Positions 1-10,381 of a DNA stretch of 64,000 bases are shown in pieces. This DNA comes from Pohlia nutans. Taxonomy: Eukaryota; Streptophyta; Bryopsida; Bryales; Mniaceae. The notes below the pieces were generated by a model. The model did no database searches. It was given only the letters and a program-made list of their open reading frames with translations, and was not told the DNA's origin. Positions within the stretch are counted from its first letter, which is position 1. Every line of letters starts with the position of its first letter. The DNA lies in contig CM040096.1 of NCBI GenBank assembly GCA_022496805.1, forward strand, positions 8,061,501-8,125,500, written 5' to 3'. The translations under genes were made by a program, and so were the position numbers.

Positions 1-247
1 GCTCACCAAGACGCCATTCGACCGCGTCGTCGGCGCCAACGCTGCAGAATCGCTGCACGCATCTGTGAAGTTGCGCATCGAGAATAATCCGAAGTATCAA
101 CCGAATGGGCTGGCAATCATTCCCAGTGATCCCAAGAAGTTTCGCACGGAGATTCCGTACGTCCAATTGCCGGTGCAAATTTGTAGCTGTCACAAGTATA
201 ACAGCACGACAGTTACTGACTCCGCTACCACGAAAAAGGACCTGTGA
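1..247 (+). CDS. C-terminal exon of a DUF2235 family protein (5' part outside window)
   Basis: The reading frame is open from base 2 to the TGA at 245-247 and encodes about 81 residues. No start codon is proposed because the gene enters from the left. The stretch containing ESLHAS, LRIEN and YQPNGL aligns without gaps to the C-terminus of the next gene (ETLHPS, QRVEN, YRPQPL); I count about 10 identities in 22 residues. Both proteins end with a short Cys-x-Cys motif (CSC here, CTC there). This makes it a tandem paralogue of the gene at 3605-5367. The catalytic part of the family lies upstream of the window, so activity cannot be judged. The codons are GC-rich compared with the flanking intergenic DNA, as in the paralogue. 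Confidence 0.7.
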   Translation, partial: LTKTPFDRVVGANAAESLHASVKLRIENNPKYQPNGLAIIPSDPKKFRTEIPYVQLPVQICSCHKYNSTTVTDSATTKKDL

Positions 248-1154
248 ATTCATCTTGTATTATACCTCGAGTTGATTGCAGCCATGACCGCCTGTGTAAG
301 GTCGATCCTTCTCACTTCCGTACCAAATGTTCAAAATCCTCGTCTTACATATTCACTAAATCCTTTTGAAATTTTGTAGCTGCCGCTCTGAGTCGAAGAA
401 AGCTATGCTGTGCATCGTCCTTTCCTTTTAACCATTAATTTCCTGCTGCCACTGACGTAATAGATTTGAGCTAGAGCTTTCTCAAAATAGTTCTATTGCT
501 GAAGCTGCTCTTCTGTCTTATCATAATTGACGATCCTGTATCGTCGTTTGTTTGTACGCTCTGCATGTTTTTGGCGTTCTCGTCGTTTTGTGGTTGGAGT
601 GTTGACATATCCCTTTTCTGCAGTACACACAGTATACCCCATTGTGCTATGTCCACGTTTAGTGTATTTCAGACACTTTTAGTTCTCGAAATTTGCAGAT
701 TTTGAATTTGTAGGAATTGTGATGCGGCTGAGAGAACAAGAGAACCAGGGCATTTGTTTTTCGTAGTATGAACCAGGCCATCTCTCATCCGTCATGCACT
801 TTTTGCAGTGTGAATCTTTTCAACAAGAGAACCATGAGTTTCAATTGTTCCGCAATGTTGTTCACCTCTTGAAACAAAAGTTCCACAATTTCTACTCTCA
901 ATGGTTTTTTCACAGATCAAAAGCATGTTGTAGTCTCCACACAACCAACATTTATGTTTAAATTTTTTTGGAAGTTGTAGTCGCTTATGTTTTCAAGCAT
1001 AGGTTTCTTGTCGTCGTACTTCAAGAGTAGTCTTGGGCTTCTTCATAGTCTTACTTGTGCTTCCCAATGTACCTACAAACAATTAATAAGTCATTTGTCT
1101 ATTTTCAAATTTTATACATATGATAATGGTATACAATTTTAACTTATACGATAT

Positions 1155-1345
1155 TTTCATCCCTAAAGAACAAATGATTCCTAGTTTTAAAATGACAAAT
1201 TCAATTCATCATACTACGAAAAATATAACTCATTTGAGATCAAATTTATATCACCGGAATCATTGAAGAACATCGCATGTGTTTTGAGTTGGATTTGAGG
1301 AGAACCTCAAATTCTAAATTTAGGTTCATCATGTCATTCAAATTA
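1155..1345 (+). repeat. Degenerate TTAA-type miniature element, family G
   Basis: It starts with ATCCCTAAAGAACAAATGAT and continues with the same order of words as the intact copy at 40893-41133 (TTTTAAAATGACAAATTCAAT, ACGAAAAATATAA, ACCGGAATCA, GAAGAAC). The outer TTAA and the right end are not recognisable, so it is a decayed copy. Confidence 0.55.
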
Positions 1346-2095
1346 AGGAAAAATCAAAAAGTGGTATTAGGAGCATTTTTTGATGACCTATTTTATAGCA
1401 ATGGAAAAAATTGCTAATTTTATCAATTAAAAGTAATAAATTATATATTTCTCTTCGTTTTGGTGTGCACTACAATGTACAAAAAGAAAATTCTGAAAAG
1501 AATAAAACGAAAGTTGTGAGAATGACCTTCAAAAAATTAGAAAAACTTCATTATCCAAGGGTTACTAATGAATCTGCATCCTGCACCCTTTATCTCAGTG
1601 TGTAACTCCACTCTCCTTCCTTGCAACGGTCACTCTTACTATCGCACCATCCCAAGCCGGAATTTTTGCAGCTCGCCCGCCTTTCACTCCTCGCCAACTT
1701 GGGTTTTTGCATCCGTTAGATGCTAGCTCCAAATCGGAGGGACCACATTGATCATGTCGGCGACTGACCAACCCTCACTCTCTGCGTTTGAGTAAAGCGG
1801 TTCTTTTCCCTCTCTCCTTCCTCTCTCTCTCTCCTCCTCTCTTCTATATATGAGGAGAGGGGAGAGAGTGAGAGGAGTGAGGGAGAGGAGGGGAGAGGAA
1901 GAGGGATAGGGTGCGCGGCCACACATCCCATCAACCTATATGGCCAAAAAATATATTTTATTTTATTAATTAATTCTTTCTTTTTCTTCTTCCTCCTCTG
2001 TCGTTTAGAGTTCAGTTGCCGGTTGAACCCTAAATTTTATTTTATTTATTTTCAGGGTTCATGAACCCTAAAATAAAAAAGAAGACGAAAAGAAA

Positions 2096-2122
2096 TAATA
2101 ATAATAATAATAATAATAATAA
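2096..2122. repeat. (TAA)n microsatellite
   Basis: Around nine uninterrupted TAA triplets follow GAAA and precede ACGAACC. It is a simple sequence repeat with no visible gene context. Confidence 0.9.
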
Positions 2123-2280
2123 ACGAACCGGTTGAAAGAAAATTGAAAAATTAACTCAGATTGAATCCTAGTCTATTTCTCACATGATAGAGCAAACAAG
2201 AAGTTGGATAAGTATGTTATATGAGATACTCAAATATTGAGCAAATAGGAAGCCGAGTATGTTAAAGCCCACTTTATACT

Positions 2281-2535
2281 TGGGGCCGGATTGAGGGCCG
2301 GCCCGAACTCTTCAAATTTCAACCAATAGGATCGCTTGATTCTTTCAAATCCGGCCCAAGGGCTTTATACTAGGGTCAGGCCGAAACAAGCAATTTTTCC
2401 TACGTGGCGTCCTATGTGGCATGATTTTAGCGCCAAATCTTTGAGCCCATTTGATGAAATCAGGACAAGGTTTTCCTTGGCCTGAAGTCCAAACTTGGAC
2501 CGGATTGAATCGGGCCGGCCTTCCATCCAGCCCCA
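2281..2535. repeat. GC-rich TIR element (MITE-like), 255 bp
   Basis: The left end TGGGGCCGGATTGAGGGCCG and the reverse complement of the right end, TGGGGCTGGATGGAAGGCCG, match at 17 of 20 positions and similarity continues inward through GCCCGA. The element is GC-rich against an AT-rich background. No clear target duplication was found and no coding capacity is evident. Confidence 0.6.
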
Positions 2536-2859
2536 ACCTGTTACTTGAGCAAACATGAAACTTATTCTGAGACAAAATGTAAAAGGGTACAAGAAGCTTT
2601 TTTGGGGACAGAGGGAGTACTCTTAAAAAAAACGCAAAGGTGACTGACTTTTTGAGAACCCAGCAGGGTTGTACTAAAAGCTGAGCTCATGAGTACTAGA
2701 GTTGCAAAATTACGTGCCTGCCACATGGCCCAATAATCAAAGGCCAGTAGACCTCCTGTGTGCAGATGCATGGTCGACACCAATGGCTTTGAATCAGACC
2801 ATGCTCTAAACCGACTTTGTCAGGTTTTTCAGCAGTTTTGAGTAAGTCTTAGATCTTGT

Positions 2860-3011
2860 TTGAACTTTTTGTTCGAATATCTTTGCTTTGTGACCAACAC
2901 GTGCAATGTTCTTCACCTATTCTACTGATACCAAATTTGGTCCCATTTGAATTACATTTGATTGTATCTGTCCTTTTAAAACCATGAATCCTTTGTCCTT
3001 TAGGGGGTTAA
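2860..3011 (-). repeat. TTAA-type miniature element, family G, partial copy
   Basis: In reverse orientation this piece ends TTTAGGGGGTTAA, with the TTAA at 3008-3011, preceded by AAAACCATGAATCCTTTG, which corresponds to the left end of the intact copy at 40893-41133. The other end is too diverged to place. It lies about 600 bases before the start codon of the second DUF2235 gene. Confidence 0.55.
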
Positions 3012-3604
3012 TGAAGAGCTTCTTGCCATCGCTTGAAAGTGTTATTGTCATAGCATGTCTAATTTTAAGATAAATTACACACCTAGCACTGAGATTTTTT
3101 TATATAACTGAGCTTTTATGTCATACCTTTGGTACATATGTTCAGCAGAACTTGGTAAGTTGAAGGAGGCAACATCGTAATTGAGCTTCGAAGGTCTATA
3201 GAGCGAGCTTGCGATCTCCGTGAGGTCAGGTATGAGAATTTATTGCACTCGGTTCTGGCTCTGAAACTAGACAACAATGTCATAGCTTGAATCAAATGTT
3301 CAGCTCTTCCGTTGTAGTTTGAGTGAATTCATGACTGCAGGAGTTCAAGCTTGACAAGAGATTAGTAACAATTTGCACACATACGAGAATCATAAATCAA
3401 CGAAGACTGTTTGATTTCATGCCCTGCAAAGTGATAGCACTAACACTTGAAAAGTGTTGATGAGAGTGTGAATTTTGCAAACTGAAACTTGAAAGGTGCT
3501 GCTGACAGTTTGTTTTCATTTCTGAAAGACGTGCAAAGTGATAGTTTCTTCTAGAGAGTGATCGATATTCTTGCGATTTGTGTAAAGCTACTTGACTGGA
3601 CAGG

Positions 3605-5367
3605 ATGAGCACGAATTCGCATCGACGAGTAGTGGTGCTCCTCGACGGAACATGGCAAAACCTCGCCAACCGAACGAACGTCGCACTGCTGAACGAGAAC
3701 ATCGAACAAGGCAACATCAACGGAGTGCAGCAGATCAAGCGCTACTTCCCGGGCATAGGGACGGCAATGTTCGGGAAACTCCTAAGCGGCGCATTCGGGT
3801 ATGGCTTGTCCGAGACGATCAAAGAGAGTTTCCTGTGGCTGTCACAAACGTACCAGCCAGGAGACGAAGTTTTCGTATTCGGATTCAGCCGCGGCGCGTA
3901 CTCCGCTCGAAGCTTAGTCGGCCTGATGCACAAGGTCGGCGGAGTGGTGAAGCAACCAACGGAAACGCTCATCAACGAGGCGTATGATCTCTACCGTGAC
4001 GCAAAAAGCGATGCGCGCGCGTTCAAAGCAGAGCACGTCCAGCCAGCGCGCGTGAAGATGATCGGCGTCTGGGAGACAGGTCCGTGCCTCTTTTCTTTTA
4101 CTTGATTTAGGTAATTGCAAAGCAGGCCAAGTTATCAATAATAATCGCAGGTGAGTATTGGTACTGTGATTACTTTTATGACTTCTTTGATAGCTCAAGA
4201 TTGATACTATCACCTAACAACCTCATCCATACACGTTAACCAATCAAAACGTGCAGATTAATGTCAACGCACGCGTCTGTGTATTGATTGCATTCATGAC
4301 ATACCAATGAAATTTCTACTTCATACCACCTTGTTGCAAATTTGTACAAGCAAGCGTTATCAGTCTTAACCTGCGCCTCCAATCAAAACATAAGGTTCTT
4401 TACCAGTTAGTGGAGTCCTCCCTTTTCAAGGGTAGCGTTGTAGATGCTTCTACAGTGCCTCACCACTCAACTTCATTAGCTAAAGATAATGTGGACTTGC
4501 TATGATTCGAGTGATTCGGGAATAGTGGCCAAGATTCTAAGGTGTTGCAGGGACGGGGTAAAGAACCTTATGAAACATGCAATGAAGGAAAAACTCTCCT
4601 GCATTGAGATTATGTTTGCATTTTATTCATATATACTAAATACATTATGAACCTTGAAGTTCGAATGACATGATTTCAGTACTAATTTTTGAGACCGATC
4701 ATATTTGTTTTTTGCATTATCGAAGGACAGTCAACGAGTGTCATACAAACTCACGCTTGATGTTGTCATTCTGTTCTTTACAGTGGGGTCACTCGGCGTT
4801 CCGGTGTCAGGATTGCCGTTGGTGCTCCCCGGCACACGGGCGTACTACCGGTTCCTCGACACAAACCTCTCCTGCATTGTTGATGAGGCGTATCACGCGA
4901 TGGCCATTGATGAATACCGAGCAGATTTCGAGCCGACGCTCTGGGACGCTACCACGGACAAGAATCAGAAAGTGGAGCAGTGCTGGTTCGTCGGCGATCA
5001 CGGCAACGTCGGAGGTGGTTCAGAGAACACGCTGTGGAAACTGCCGTATGTTTGGATGCAAGAGAAAGCCATAGCTGCAGGATTAGGGTTTCGGACGAGC
5101 TTGGAGGCGGACGAGGAATGGCGCCAAGCTCCCTCTGATAGCTTCGACACCTTCTTGTTTGGCCTTTACAAACTGTACCGGTTAGGGAAACGGTATATTA
5201 GAGCTCTCGGTAAACAGGTCGAGGAGACCCTGCATCCCAGTGCTTTGCAACGTGTTGAGAATTATACCGAGTATCGTCCCCAGCCGCTTACTGACGCCGG
5301 CATTCCTGACAAGACCACCGTATTGCCGCGCAGACACGTGGTGAAGGAATGCACGTGTGACGGATAA
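3605..5367 (+). CDS. DUF2235 family alpha/beta-hydrolase-like protein, two exons
   Basis: Exon 1 is 3605-4079 and exon 2 is 4784-5367, joined by a 704-base GT-AG intron; the product has 352 residues. The junction recreates the family motif GVWETVGSLGVP (about 154-165). An N-terminal DGTWQN (14-19), the nucleophile elbow GFSRG (93-97, Ser95) and GDHGNVGGG with candidate catalytic His231 are the hallmarks of DUF2235, the domain of bacterial Tle1 phospholipase effectors and of many fungal proteins. A lipase or esterase activity is inferred from the family, not shown. No signal peptide or membrane helix is obvious. Its C-terminus matches the truncated gene at 1-247, so the pair is a tandem duplication. 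The intron contains a small TIR element (4389-4572). Start choice: the first ATG giving the full DGTWQN domain. Confidence 0.88.
4389..4572. repeat. Intronic TIR element (MITE) with 16-bp perfect TIRs
   Basis: The left end CATAAGGTTCTTTACC recurs as a perfect inverted copy at the right end (GGTAAAGAACCTTATG). It lies inside the DUF2235 intron and is flanked by AAA on both sides, a possible 3-base target duplication. A short relative built from the same arms sits at about 33650-33695. Confidence 0.7.
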
Positions 5368-7218
5368 GCACAACATTCAGTAGCATGCACTGTCTCTGCC
5401 TTGGCTCTACAGTAGATGGTGTGGAATATTCCACACCCAACAATACTTCATCAGTAGCTAAGTGGACAGGTGGAGGCTCAAGGTAATAAGCAAAGTGCAT
5501 GAAAGGAAAGGCAGTGAGCATGAAGGAAAGGCAGTGAGCATGAAGGCTACTGAACAACTTGAGGTTGTTTGGATTAAGTCAAATTGTGGAACATGTTTTT
5601 TTATAATCTTTTTTTAGTAGGTCCTATGTGGAGTTTCTTTTGTTCAAATTTCTTTCTTCATTGATTTTTGTGATATAAAATTTGGTCCCATTTGGAAAAT
5701 AGTTTTCACAATATGATCGATTGAATTTTGTCATTTTAAAACCATAAACTCTTGAATCTTTTGGGGGTTAAGGTAGTTTTCACATTCCTATGGCTTTCAG
5801 CTATTGAATGTGCAACTTAACAAAGTTACTATAAAAACAAACTCGTGGATATGGTATCCATTTTGATGAGTACTTCAACTCAATAAAGTAGGTATTTATT
5901 TGCATATTGTATGTCTAAGTTATGAATTTTGAAAATTTTGCTTATAGAGTTTTCCAAAGTTAAATGCTTCTTTTTTTACTCTTCAATTGGTGTACATTTT
6001 CTCAACTTTAGATATATTTTTAGCCTACCTATGGGAATTGAAAAGCTAAGAATGGATAAACTACTTTATAAAGGCAGTGCATAATTGCCACTAATTGAGC
6101 ATAGTTACTATTAGTAGATGCAATTACTCATTTTATATCTAGTTTGAGCCTACTCGTGGGAATGTTTAAAAAGGGGGAAAGCTAATGGAATGGAGAATCT
6201 ACCTTCTAAGAGGAATATTTTGAATTTGATGTATGAATAAAAGCTGTACATTTTGAATATCAACCCATATTTAACTAATTATGGATAAATAGACCAATTA
6301 TGGATAATTTCATTCAATTAATCATTATAAAATAGGAACAAAAGCGATGTGAAAAACATTGAAATGAAAAAAAAATACAAATACAAAACACACTTGAATT
6401 CCAGCCAAGTCAAAAAAAATTGTAGTGTACTCACACAAAAATATCGGCAGCCCGCCAGCACATTTACCAACCAGCCCACCAACCTCATGTAATGGTTTTG
6501 TGAATTAAAATAAGTTTGCAAAATTATAATGTGAAATTAGTACATTATGATAGAAAGATTCTATGTGGAGAAAGAACTGAGTGTCCAGGAGAAGGGAGAC
6601 ATGTGATATGACAAACAACATTTCATACAAATGTAGTGATTGTATATAATTAGTGGAGATAGCAAGTGAAAATGTACAAAGCATTTTGAGAAAGGCAATA
6701 ATACAAAAGCTACATTGCCTAACTTGTAATAAAGTTGTTTTAATCACATTGTCAAAATTTGAATGTACTGTACAAGCCCTGAGCCATTCGGGCTGCAAAG
6801 GATCATATGAAATTTAAATCATTCCTACTTCTAAGAATGCAAATGTACAATGTATTCGTTAGGTGCCGATAGCTTGTATAATTGGCAATCGGATAAGCGT
6901 ATGTCTTGTGCTAAGTTGATTTAATCAGACTATCATCCACAAAGTAAAGTGAATAAGCATTGAGTCATTCTAGCCGGAGAAGATCGTTTTAAATTCAAGT
7001 AACGAGAATCAATCCTTAGAACTTCTATAAATGACTGAGTACCGTGTATCGGCTGCCAGCCAATAACCACTATAAAAGCACATAGCTAATCTTCTCCCTC
7101 CTCGTCAACATCCCAATCCATAATAGTGCCAACGACCTCCAAATCACATGAGTAGCATGGGGCCCCATCTTCATGTGTGAGGGCATTCGATGGAAGAATA
7201 TGTCAATGCTTGCATGAA
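5368..7218. other. AT-rich intergenic DNA
   Basis: There is no supportable gene. A 20-base unit (CATGAAGGAAAGGCAGTGAG and variants) is repeated near 5498-5545. A partial TTAA-family element occupies about 5590-5771. The remainder is AT-rich without recognisable features. Confidence 0.5.
5590..5771 (-). repeat. TTAA-type miniature element, family G, partial copy
   Basis: Read on the reverse strand it begins TTAACCCCCAAAAGATTCAA, with the TTAA at 5768-5771, and shares the AAAATGACAAAATTCAATCG and CAAATTTTATATCAC-like words of the copy at 40893-41133. The distal end is not clearly delimited. Confidence 0.6.
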
Positions 7219-8073
7219 CTACTTGGGGAAGACACGGTTCTTTTTGCCATCTCTGTGTCCAACACTCTCTTGCAACCACCCCTTGCCTTCTTTCTTGACT
7301 TTCATGGGAGTCCAACATTCCACCTTGAAATTCCCATAATTTGGACCCAAAGTCAAGTGAATATATTCCAACACTCGTCCAAGCCACACTGGAAAGTAAT
7401 TATTGTGAGTCGGGCGATAGAGAACAAAGTCCCCAAACAAAACATCTCGGAAGGGATTAAAGCTCAACTTTGGTCTCTCTTTAGTTAGACCACAATATAA
7501 AAAGGACTCCACATTTTTCTCTAGAGTGACGTCCTCAAGACTATTAGAATCAGCTCCAAAAGTAGGAAAATGGAAAGCATGATCTCTTGTCCAATCTAAG
7601 ATTGGCCAAAATCCCTCTTGAAGTCAAAGAGTGGTGGACAACGAAGAATTAATCTTTGTATGGATCCACTCCCAATAAACAATACACTTAGCCATTTCTT
7701 CTGAGTACCTCTTGTTTTGGACCGTACCAGACTTCCAGAACTTGATGTACTTCGCAATTCCATTCTTAATGAATTTTTGTTTCTCCATGCATTCGCTAGC
7801 CATTGCAACTTCTTTCTCAACATTCAATTTCTTTGCATTCACCTCAACATTTCCCTATAAGGCTTTGAATGGAATAAGTTGAGGGTCACCAATGGAAATT
7901 CGAAGATTGTCTTGAGTATCTGTCGTCCACATTTTGACAAGGGGCCCATGAGGAAGCCATAAGAAATCTATTGTTTGCTTTTTGTACCTTATGATCAGCC
8001 AACCTTGATCTTCTCCGTCAAGACCATCATCACTATGACCACCATTGTCATCAACAAAACCGTATACCTAATC
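7219..8073 (-). pseudogene. Decayed reading frame of unrecognised family (possibly TE-derived)
   Basis: On the reverse strand one frame stays coherent for about 285 codons from roughly 8073 down to the TAG at 7219-7221, interrupted only by a TAG at 7855-7857 and a TGA at 7624-7626, with a further stop just upstream. The acidic start (VDDNGG, SDDGLDGEDQ) is followed by a Lys/Glu-rich middle and a C-terminal segment with DFVLYRPTHNNYFPVWLGR and KVECWTPM. Retention of frame despite stops suggests recent decay or an unrecognised exon structure. I do not recognise the family; the segment could be accessory protein of a transposable element or a host gene fragment. Confidence 0.45.
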
Positions 8074-8100
8074 AACTTGATCATCTTGCGTGTGCTGTTG

Positions 8101-10381
8101 ATATTGCTAATGATATAGACCCTAAGAGTGTTAAATATGATGAATAAAGCATGAGGTCACATTTCTTGTATTGTTTGGATAGAGACATGTTAAAACCATT
8201 TCCAAGAGTTGCTTAAATGGATATTTAAGTTTGAATGAAGTCTTTATTTAACTATATATTAATACTAAAATTTTGACTTAGAATTAGTACTAAAATTTTG
8301 ATTTAAATTTAGTACTAAAGTTTTAGTTAGTGGTTTTTTTTTTATTCTAATTTCTAATTTGAAAGGAAAAATAAAGGTTTCAATTCCGGTTGTATACAAA
8401 AAAGTTGTGATTCTGGATCAAAAACAATGCCTTCGAATTTTTCAATAACATTGAAGCTGCACAATGCAAATTTGATTGAACAAATCAGAGTACCTGAAAG
8501 CCAGATAATTTTACACTCATTAAAGACTTCTCAGTGGTGCATTAAGGATAATTGAAATGGACCACAGTGTAAGTTCAAATTCTGGCCACAGTAATGTAAC
8601 TGTATATTCTGGATGAATGCAAACAGTCTCAGTTCACTACGCAGTCTCAATTCACCACACAGGTATTTCAGACTTTCTGAATACGAGGGGAAGTTTTTAC
8701 GTACCTGCTGTTGCATGTGGGAATGAAAAGCTACGCCTGCAGCAGGTACTTTCGGGCTGGTTCCGCCTGCTCGCAAGATGTGTGAACCACCCCACTGAGA
8801 AGTGTTTATTGAGAATAATAAGGATGATTAAAATGGGGTGGTTCACACAAGTGCATTAAGGTGGATAATTAAGCTCCAAAAAGAGGCATTCCCGGAGGCA
8901 TTATTTCGGGAATGGACCACAAAATATTATGTACCATGAAATAATTCTTTTATATGAATCCTACCAGTCAACTTTGAATAAATCTCATTTAAATATCAAT
9001 TCATATTTTTCATTTAAAAAAATTGAATACATTGTTTTCAAATAATTAACAACTAAGATTATGTTATTATGATTTAATTATTAGTTAATCAATCTAACTA
9101 GTATGCAATCATAATTTTGAAAATGGAGGAGAATTTATCAACAATCACTTCAAGCAATACCTCTCTAACACTGGCAATACGCATGAGTTTACTATTCCTC
9201 AAGCTACTATCCAGGATGGATTCATTGAGCAGGAAAACATGTCTAATCCTCTACAAACCTCCCTCATGTGTTTGACAATTTCAATTCAAAATTGGTGATT
9301 GAATCTGCAATGAAGTTTGTCAAATGATAGAAATATCTGGTACACAGAGACTTGTCAGTGATATGCACAACAAAGTTGTTGATATCCTCCGAGCACAATG
9401 AGGCTTTTGAGATGTGCAAATTAGTTGAGATCATGTTGCAGTGAAGCTATCATCATCCGCTTTCGGGTGAGTGTTGATCAGCGCTTTAGTTTTAGCTTAT
9501 AAACCAACACTCTATACACACTACTTGTTGAGATGGATATTTGTGATTCATTTTAAACCCCAAAGTTTGCAAGTTCTGCTTTGCCGTGACAATACATGAG
9601 TATTTTATCTCCTTGTCACCATCCCTTGTGTACTACGGGTGCATTTCTTTGCATTGGTTGTACTGCAAAGATATTCCGTTGCAAAGCATCATGCAAAGGG
9701 TTCAACGGTAAGGAACACGAGTCAGCAATGGAACGACTGCATTGAAGACGCTTGAAAACTCCTAAGAAGCCCGAACTTCATCCAACACAAATTTAACCTC
9801 CACTTACCTTTGTAGGATCTCCAACGCACAACCCTACGGTATAATAGGTCTTCTGCCTACAAAAGTTGGCTTCGATCCTGCCAAGTTAAACCGGCTGTCA
9901 AGTTTCCTGGTGCTGCAAGCGCAGAAGTTTCTCCGGGGCCCTGTTTCATACTATTCTCGACACTTCCTGCGCCTACCAACAAGAAGTGTGAACCAATGGT
10001 GGGCGTGTATGACATCTTCAGTATGAAATGAACGCAGCCTAAACAATGTTCTACACTGTATTGTAGCTCCAAATCAAGATTCGTTTATTTTTAGTTATTT
10101 TTATTAGATACACGCCCAACTCTTGTGTGGCCGGCTTAGCACGCTCTGTAAATTGAAAACGAAAGTGCTGGCGACGTATCTACGGATATGATCCAATCCA
10201 ATCCAGCAAACGGGCTGCGCAACCGTGCAACCGCGAATCCGCGCGGCCCGTCACGAAAACCGTGCGTCCATTCGCTCGCGGTACCGTGCTCTCCGTGTGA
10301 TTCCTCCTTAGTCCCCACAATCGATCCAAAGCCCCGCAGCAGTAATTCTGCAAGCGCATCTCGTGAATCCGGTCGATCGTT
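8101..10381. other. Intergenic DNA with short hairpins upstream of the PYROXD2-like gene
   Basis: I see no gene. A perfect 14-base inverted repeat (TGTGAACCACCCCA) flanks about 40 bases at 8781-8848, and a second small hairpin with CATTCCCG arms lies near 8890-8917. The motif GTGCATTAAGG recurs near 8535 and 8851, so 8515-8920 may be remains of one TIR family. Long reverse frames at 9857-10657 overlap the GC-rich start of the next gene and have no independent support. Confidence 0.45.

Larger units (their letters stand above)
248..3604. other. Intergenic region between the DUF2235 paralogues
   Basis: No supportable gene was found. The region holds an AT-rich stretch, a (CT)n/(GA)n foldback at about 1799-1907 around a TATATA centre, a (TAA)n microsatellite at about 2096-2122, one GC-rich TIR element (2281-2535) and two degenerate TTAA-family pieces (about 1155-1345 and 2860-3011). 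The last 400 bases before 3605 are presumably the promoter and 5' leader of the second DUF2235 gene. Confidence 0.6.

Noticed and set aside
4705..4783. Upstream extension of DUF2235 exon 2 as a separate start
   Set aside because: The acceptor CAG at 4781-4783 restores the conserved GVWETVGSLG junction; the extension is intron sequence.
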